From contig JAEZDN010000037.1 of assembly GCA_023433275.1 (NCBI GenBank), forward strand, positions 1-35,517: a stretch of 35,517 nucleotides of DNA, in the 5' to 3' direction. The notes under the pieces were generated by a model. It was not told the origin of the DNA. It ran no database searches and was given only the letters and a program-made list of their open reading frames with translations. Shown piece by piece: positions 32,220 to 35,517 of this stretch; position 1 is the stretch's first letter; each line of letters starts with the position of its first letter. Made by a program: the position numbers and the translations under genes. Origin of the DNA: Verrucomicrobiota bacterium (GTDB taxonomy: Bacteria > Verrucomicrobiota > Verrucomicrobiia > Opitutales > Opitutaceae).

Positions 32220-32456
32220 ATGTCCTCTCCTGATGTTCCTTCGCAGGATCCGAGCCCAATATTCCGGCTGGACCGATCGAAACTCGACATCGGCTCGCTC
32301 GACGAGGAACCGGATGATCTGGCCTATTGGCTGAATCAACCGGCAGGTGAGAGGCTCGCGGGCATCGAGTTCCTCCGCCGCCAATTTTATTCCTATGGAG
32401 AGGCTCGACGCGAATTTCGCCGATTTCTTGAAATCACTCCACCGGCACGAGGTTGA
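32220..32456 (+). CDS. Small partner protein of a DUF6036-type nucleotidyltransferase
   Basis: A 78-residue acidic protein. The segment LDIGSLDEEPDDLAYWLNQPAGERLAGIEFLRRQFYSYGEARREFRRFLE resembles the short proteins (SLDEEPD...W...ERL..E.LR) encoded just upstream of DUF6036/AbiEii-like nucleotidyltransferases in many bacteria. The downstream gene begins inside it at 32395, an overlap of about 60 bases, so the C-terminal ten residues may not be conserved. Function unknown; an antitoxin or chaperone-like role for the pair is a guess. Confidence 0.6.
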   Translation: MSSPDVPSQDPSPIFRLDRSKLDIGSLDEEPDDLAYWLNQPAGERLAGIEFLRRQFYSYGEARREFRRFLEITPPARG

Positions 32457-32860
32457 GTACCCTCGTGGTGGGTGGGTACGCTGTCGGCTACCATGGTTTT
32501 GTCCGCGCCACGGGTGATCTCGACGTGTTTGTCGGCATATCGGTCGGCAATTCCGAAAGATTGGTCAGGGCGTTTCGCGATTTTGGGTTCGATGTGCCTG
32601 AACTGACGGAGGCGACGTTCAGAGAGAAAGGCCGGATCGTGAGAATCGGTGTGCCTCCGCTGCGGCTCGAAGTCATGAACGAGATATCCGGGGTAGCCTT
32701 TGAAAAATGTTTCGCGCAGCGGGTCGAGGAAGTGATCGATGGGGTGCGAATCAATTTCATTGATCGTGAAATGCTCCTGGCCAACAAGCGGGCGGCGGGA
32801 CGGCCAAAAGATGTGGCGGATGTCGATGCGCTCACCCGCGCCCCCCGTCGGGGATCCTGA
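32395..32860 (+). pseudogene. DUF6036-type nucleotidyltransferase, frameshifted
   Basis: From the ATG at 32395 the frame reads MERLDANFADFLKSLHRHEVEY, the normal family start, then is lost. From 32463 a second frame continues LVVGGYAVGYHG, then RATGDLDVFVGIS with the Asp-x-Asp metal pair, and a RPKDVADVDAL tail. Deleting one C from the CCC run at 32460-32462 restores a single protein of about 154 residues. Either the gene is broken by a one-base insertion, or the read has an error. An alternative TTG start at 32453 would lose the first helix. AbiEii-like and DUF6036 proteins are often toxin-system enzymes. Confidence 0.8.
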
Positions 32861-32869
32861 CGGAGCGCG

Positions 32870-33560
32870 GATGCGCGGATGGCGGATGGCGGTGCGCGCG
32901 AGAGCGCGGAACCTGAGGATGGGACGCGCTCGGAGAGAGCTGACGTCTCTGTGTCTGCGTGTCTCTGTGCGAAAACTGGGATTGGTTCGCGGAGGATCGC
33001 GGAAAGAGAATTGGCGCACAGAGGCACAGAATCGGAAGAGGCAGGGGTCTGAGACCAGAATGTGGTTAAAGCCTAAAACCTATTGGCCGCAAAAAGGCGC
33101 AAAAGGCGCAAAATTAGGGCTGATGCAGTTTTTCCGCGGATGGGCGCGGATGAAGGTCGGCTCTGTGTCTGTGTGCGAAAATAGGGATTGGATGGCGGAG
33201 GAGCGCGGAAAGAGAATTGGCGCACAGAGGCACAGAGACGCAGGGATCGGAAGAGGGAGGGGCTGAAGAACAGAATGTGGTTAAAGCCTGAAACCTGTTG
33301 GCCGCAAAAAGGCGCAAGAGGCGCAAAATCTGAAGGTAAAGGTTTCTACCGCGGATGACGCGGATGGGCGCGGATTCGCGTTGAGGGCCCGCGTCTCTGC
33401 GGGCCGCGGGTTTAAAGGCTTCGATCAACACACCCCGTCGCTGCGCGCCGCCCCTCTTGATAGAGGGATTTGGAACAGTCGGGCTAGGGCCGGGGAATTG
33501 GGCCGAACCTTTTGCGTCTTTTGCGCTTTTTTGCGGCTAATCGGAATTGGTGGGATCTGT
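32870..33560. repeat. Repeat-derived spacer: CACAGAGGC, GGCCGCAAAA and CGGATGACG types
   Basis: Two related units (32940-33120 and 33160-33330) each carry CTCTGTGTCTG, GCGCACAGAGGCACAGA and then a GGCCGCAAAAAGGCGCAA element (33084-33113, 33299-33328). CGGATGACGCGGATGGGCG nonamers occur at 33348-33375, a CCCGC/GCGGG hairpin near 33388-33408, and an inverted GCGCTTTTTTGCGG element at 33510-33538. The rest to 33660 shows no gene. Confidence 0.75.
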
Positions 33561-33662
33561 GTTCTGCGACCGCATGGTCGCGCATGCGGAAAGGACCACC
33601 AAGTCGGCTCTACCGGTGAGCCCGGCGGTCGCGGGGTGAGGGCACCCCGCCGCGCCCGCCCA

Positions 33663-33697
33663 TTAAAAAGGCGGGCCGATTGGGCCCGCCTTGTTTT
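33663..33697 (-). terminator. Rho-independent terminator, bidirectional
   Basis: A 9-bp stem AAGGCGGGC/GCCCGCCTT (33668-33676 with 33684-33692) and a 7-base loop. On the minus strand it is followed by TTTTTAATG, so it suits the DUF4142 gene ending at 33740; the plus-strand tail TTGTTTT is weaker. Confidence 0.8.
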
Positions 33698-33739
33698 GGC
33701 TGCGCGGGGCTTAACCCGCGGGGGATGGTCTCGAATTAA

Positions 33740-34375
33740 TCAATCAACCTGCTCTTCGAGGCCTTCGGCTTGACGGAGGTTTTCCCGGAGGATGGGAAGA
33801 TGCTTCTGGGCAAACGCGGCGATCTCCGGGTCGGCGTCGTTGTCCTTCGCGTAATCCTCGAGGGTATCGATGGCGTCCTTCTGGATCTCCATGACGCGCT
33901 CGACGTAATCCTCGTCGAAATCATCGGCGTCCTTGCGCTGCCAGTCCTCGTTTTCCTCGGCGAGGTCATTGGGACCCTTGCCGGTCGGGATCAAGACGCT
34001 GCGGCTCTGCGCGAGCTGCGCGATTTCCTGCTCGCGGCCCTGGGCGGACACGCGGACCTGCTCGGCGAAGGTACGGACCTGCTCATGCGTCGCGCGCTGG
34101 CTGGCGATGACGGAGAGGCGCGCCTCCTCCTCATGGAGCATCGAGATCTTGCTGATGAAGCGCTCGGTCTCGCGATTGGGCGTGGGCGTGGCGTCGATGT
34201 TGCGATACCCCTCGGCCGGAAGCGGCTCCACGACGTTCGTGGGCGCGGTGCTGGACGGAGGGACGGTGGCGGGACGGGCGCTCTGGGCGGTGGCGGGCAC
34301 CGCGGCCAGGCCGATCAAGGCGAGGGCGCACGTCGTGCGGAGAAGGATGGATTGAGGGCTTTGGGATTGTTTCAT
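33740..34375 (-). CDS. Secreted DUF4142 protein
   Basis: A 211-residue exported protein. The signal peptide has a basic start, a hydrophobic core ALALIGLAAVPA and a likely cut after ATAQS near residue 32. A low-complexity Pro/Thr/Ser linker (33-65) precedes a helical, very acidic DUF4142 domain (ferritin-like bundle), seen as FISKISMLHEEEARLSVIASQRA, then VRTFAEQV and a C-terminal EIAAFAQKHLPILREN. Function in the family is unknown; envelope stress is often suggested. A terminator lies downstream at 33663-33697 and a hairpin just before the ATG. Confidence 0.85.
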   Translation of the reverse strand: MKQSQSPQSILLRTTCALALIGLAAVPATAQSARPATVPPSSTAPTNVVEPLPAEGYRNIDATPTPNRETERFISKISMLHEEEARLSVIASQRATHEQVRTFAEQVRVSAQGREQEIAQLAQSRSVLIPTGKGPNDLAEENEDWQRKDADDFDEDYVERVMEIQKDAIDTLEDYAKDNDADPEIAAFAQKHLPILRENLRQAEGLEEQVD

Positions 34376-34377
34376 GG

Positions 34378-34400
34378 CCCCGCAAGATACGCTTGCGGGG
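34378..34400 (-). promoter_or_regulatory. 5'-leader hairpin abutting the DUF4142 start codon
   Basis: CCCCGCAAG (34378-34386) and CTTGCGGGG (34392-34400) pair perfectly over 9 bp around a 5-base loop, and only two bases separate the stem from the ATG at 34375. In the mRNA it would cover the normal ribosome-binding position. Confidence 0.55.
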
Positions 34401-34464
34401 AAGGCTTTGCCATCGGGCGGGGGGAGCGTGGGGAGATCGGGGAGCGCCGGATGCTGGCGCGGCG

Positions 34465-34860
34465 TGAAACGCCGGGCAGTTATTGGTTAGTGGTTATTGG
34501 TTATTGGGGCGCGCGGACGCGGGGGGCAGGACAAGCTGAGAGAAAGAGAAAGATGGCGCGCTAGCGCGTCAGTTATTGGTTAAGAGTTAGTGGTTATTAG
34601 GGTGGAGGGCCGAACCCTGCATTCGTGCTCAGGTTCCGAACTGCGGGGTGAGGGCACCCCGCCCACAAGGAGAGCGGCCCGCAGGGGCGCGGGGCATCAA
34701 GTTGCGCGCGGTTCCGCTTCCGGAAATCCTCAGGTTTCACACCCTCACACCCTCACACCCTCTGCCTTTCTATCCTCAGCTTTCACACCCTCGCCTTTAC
34801 CATTCTCAGGTCTCAGGTTTCAGGTCTCAGGTCTCAGGTTTCAGGTCTCTCCGACTGCCT
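34465..34860. repeat. Composite repeat mosaic, partial copy 4
   Basis: GGTTATT/GGTTAGT heptads (34480-34510 and 34572-34600), a GAGAAAGA run, an inverted GTGGGC hairpin (34643-34666), a GGCCCGC hairpin, CACACCCT octamers (34737-34762), and CAGGTYT heptads (34805-34848). It ends about 85 bases before the hpt gene. No gene is supported. Confidence 0.8.
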
Positions 34861-34936
34861 CCCCCTGACCAATAACTGCGGCGCACGGCGCCGCTCTGCT
34901 CTTGTCCCCTGGGCCTTGGCCCTTCTTCATCCCGAC

Positions 34937-35503
34937 ATGCCCGCTCCCAAAGGTCCGCCTGAGTTGAAACACCTCGATCGCGTCCTCGTCACCCCGCTTG
35001 CGATCAAACGCCGCATCGCCGCCCTCGCCAACCAGCTCAACCGGGATTACGCCAAGAAGGACCTGATGGTCGTGGCGATCGTGAACGGCGCGCTCATCTT
35101 CACCGCCGACCTGCTCCGCCAGATGCGCAGCCCCCTGCGCCTCGATTGCCTGCGCGCTTCGAGCTACCACGACGGCACCAAGGCCGTGCACGAGCCGCGC
35201 ATCGTGGATTCCATGAAGCTCGATGTGCGGGGTCACAATGTGCTCCTCGTGGACGACATTCTCGACACGGGCAAGACCCTCGCGGCGGTCGCCGGCATGA
35301 TCAAGGACAAGGGCGCCACGAGCGTGAAGACCTGCGTGTTGCTCGACAAGAAGGCGCGCCGCGCCGTCCCGTTCCAGGCGGACTTTGTCGGATTCGACAT
35401 CCCGAACGAGTTCGTCGTCGGCTACGGCCTGGATTTCAACGAGCGTTATCGGAACCTCCCGTGCATCGGCGTGCTGAAGCCGAAGTATTACGGGGGGAAG
35501 TGA
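34937..35503 (+). CDS. hpt: Hypoxanthine phosphoribosyltransferase
   Basis: A 188-residue purine salvage enzyme converting hypoxanthine or guanine with PRPP to IMP or GMP in the cytoplasm. The flexible-loop region LRASSYHDGT, the PRPP-binding motif VLLVDDILDTGKTL and the base-binding DFVGFDIPNEFVVGYGLDFNERYRNLP are all standard. The ATG at 34937 fits homologues; a TTG seven codons upstream adds an unlikely leader. It is not linked functionally to its neighbours. Confidence 0.95.
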   Translation: MPAPKGPPELKHLDRVLVTPLAIKRRIAALANQLNRDYAKKDLMVVAIVNGALIFTADLLRQMRSPLRLDCLRASSYHDGTKAVHEPRIVDSMKLDVRGHNVLLVDDILDTGKTLAAVAGMIKDKGATSVKTCVLLDKKARRAVPFQADFVGFDIPNEFVVGYGLDFNERYRNLPCIGVLKPKYYGGK

Positions 35504-35517
35504 GCGCGCGGCGGGCG

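Overview
The window is a high-GC bacterial chromosome segment. Several family types (GbsR-like regulator, exosortase-associated EpsI, DUF4142 protein, GxxExxY protein, MntA/HepT) and the repeat-filled spacers suggest a member of the Verrucomicrobiota, perhaps Opitutales. That placement is inference; no rRNA or tRNA gene was seen.

Layout. 1-5.3 kb: an ABC ATPase and a solute-binding protein (no permease in the window), then a GbsR/MarR-type regulator, separated by repeat mosaics. 6.5-7.8 kb: a GDP-mannose 4,6-dehydratase-like gene with a lost start codon and an in-frame repeat insertion. 8.1-8.7 kb: an MntA/HepT pair. 9.8-23.2 kb: a long plus-strand polysaccharide locus. It holds three sugar-nucleotide enzymes (UDP-glucuronate-epimerase-like, a plant-type epimerase/reductase, RmlB), EpsI, a YhcH/aldolase/cytidylyltransferase cassette, an SGNH protein, Wzx, a DUF115 protein, Wzy and three glycosyltransferases. 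Five of its junctions are 4-base stop/start overlaps. 23.3-29.9 kb: a convergent minus-strand operon with an O-antigen ligase/polymerase-like protein, a small membrane protein, a secreted clan-A glycosidase-like protein and the initiating glycosyl-phosphotransferase. 30-33.6 kb: repeat-dense DNA carrying a GxxExxY gene, a small hypothetical gene and a frameshifted nucleotidyltransferase with its small partner. 33.7-35.5 kb: a secreted DUF4142 protein and hypoxanthine phosphoribosyltransferase.

Working together, the two convergent operons look like a Wzx/Wzy-type exopolysaccharide factory: an initiating transferase on undecaprenyl phosphate, sugar-nucleotide supply (rhamnose type, uronic acid type and probably a CMP-activated 2-keto-3-deoxy sugar), glycosyltransferases, flippase, polymerase and a processing hydrolase. 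No Wza/Wzc-type export protein lies in the window.

The most striking signal is the repeat content. Almost every spacer is an ordered mosaic of degenerate 7-, 8- and 9-base tandem repeats (units such as CAGGTYT, CAGCTNT, GACGGTK, GCTCCNN, GGTTATT, ACCAATN, CACACCCT, GGCGCAAAA) joined to REP-like hairpins, some with a 5' GTAG and set as inverted pairs. The same elements also sit inside four coding regions of the polysaccharide loci without breaking the frame, adding roughly 40 to 100 residues of low-complexity sequence each. This looks like active colonisation of proteins by intergenic repeats and is the main candidate for an undescribed phenomenon here.
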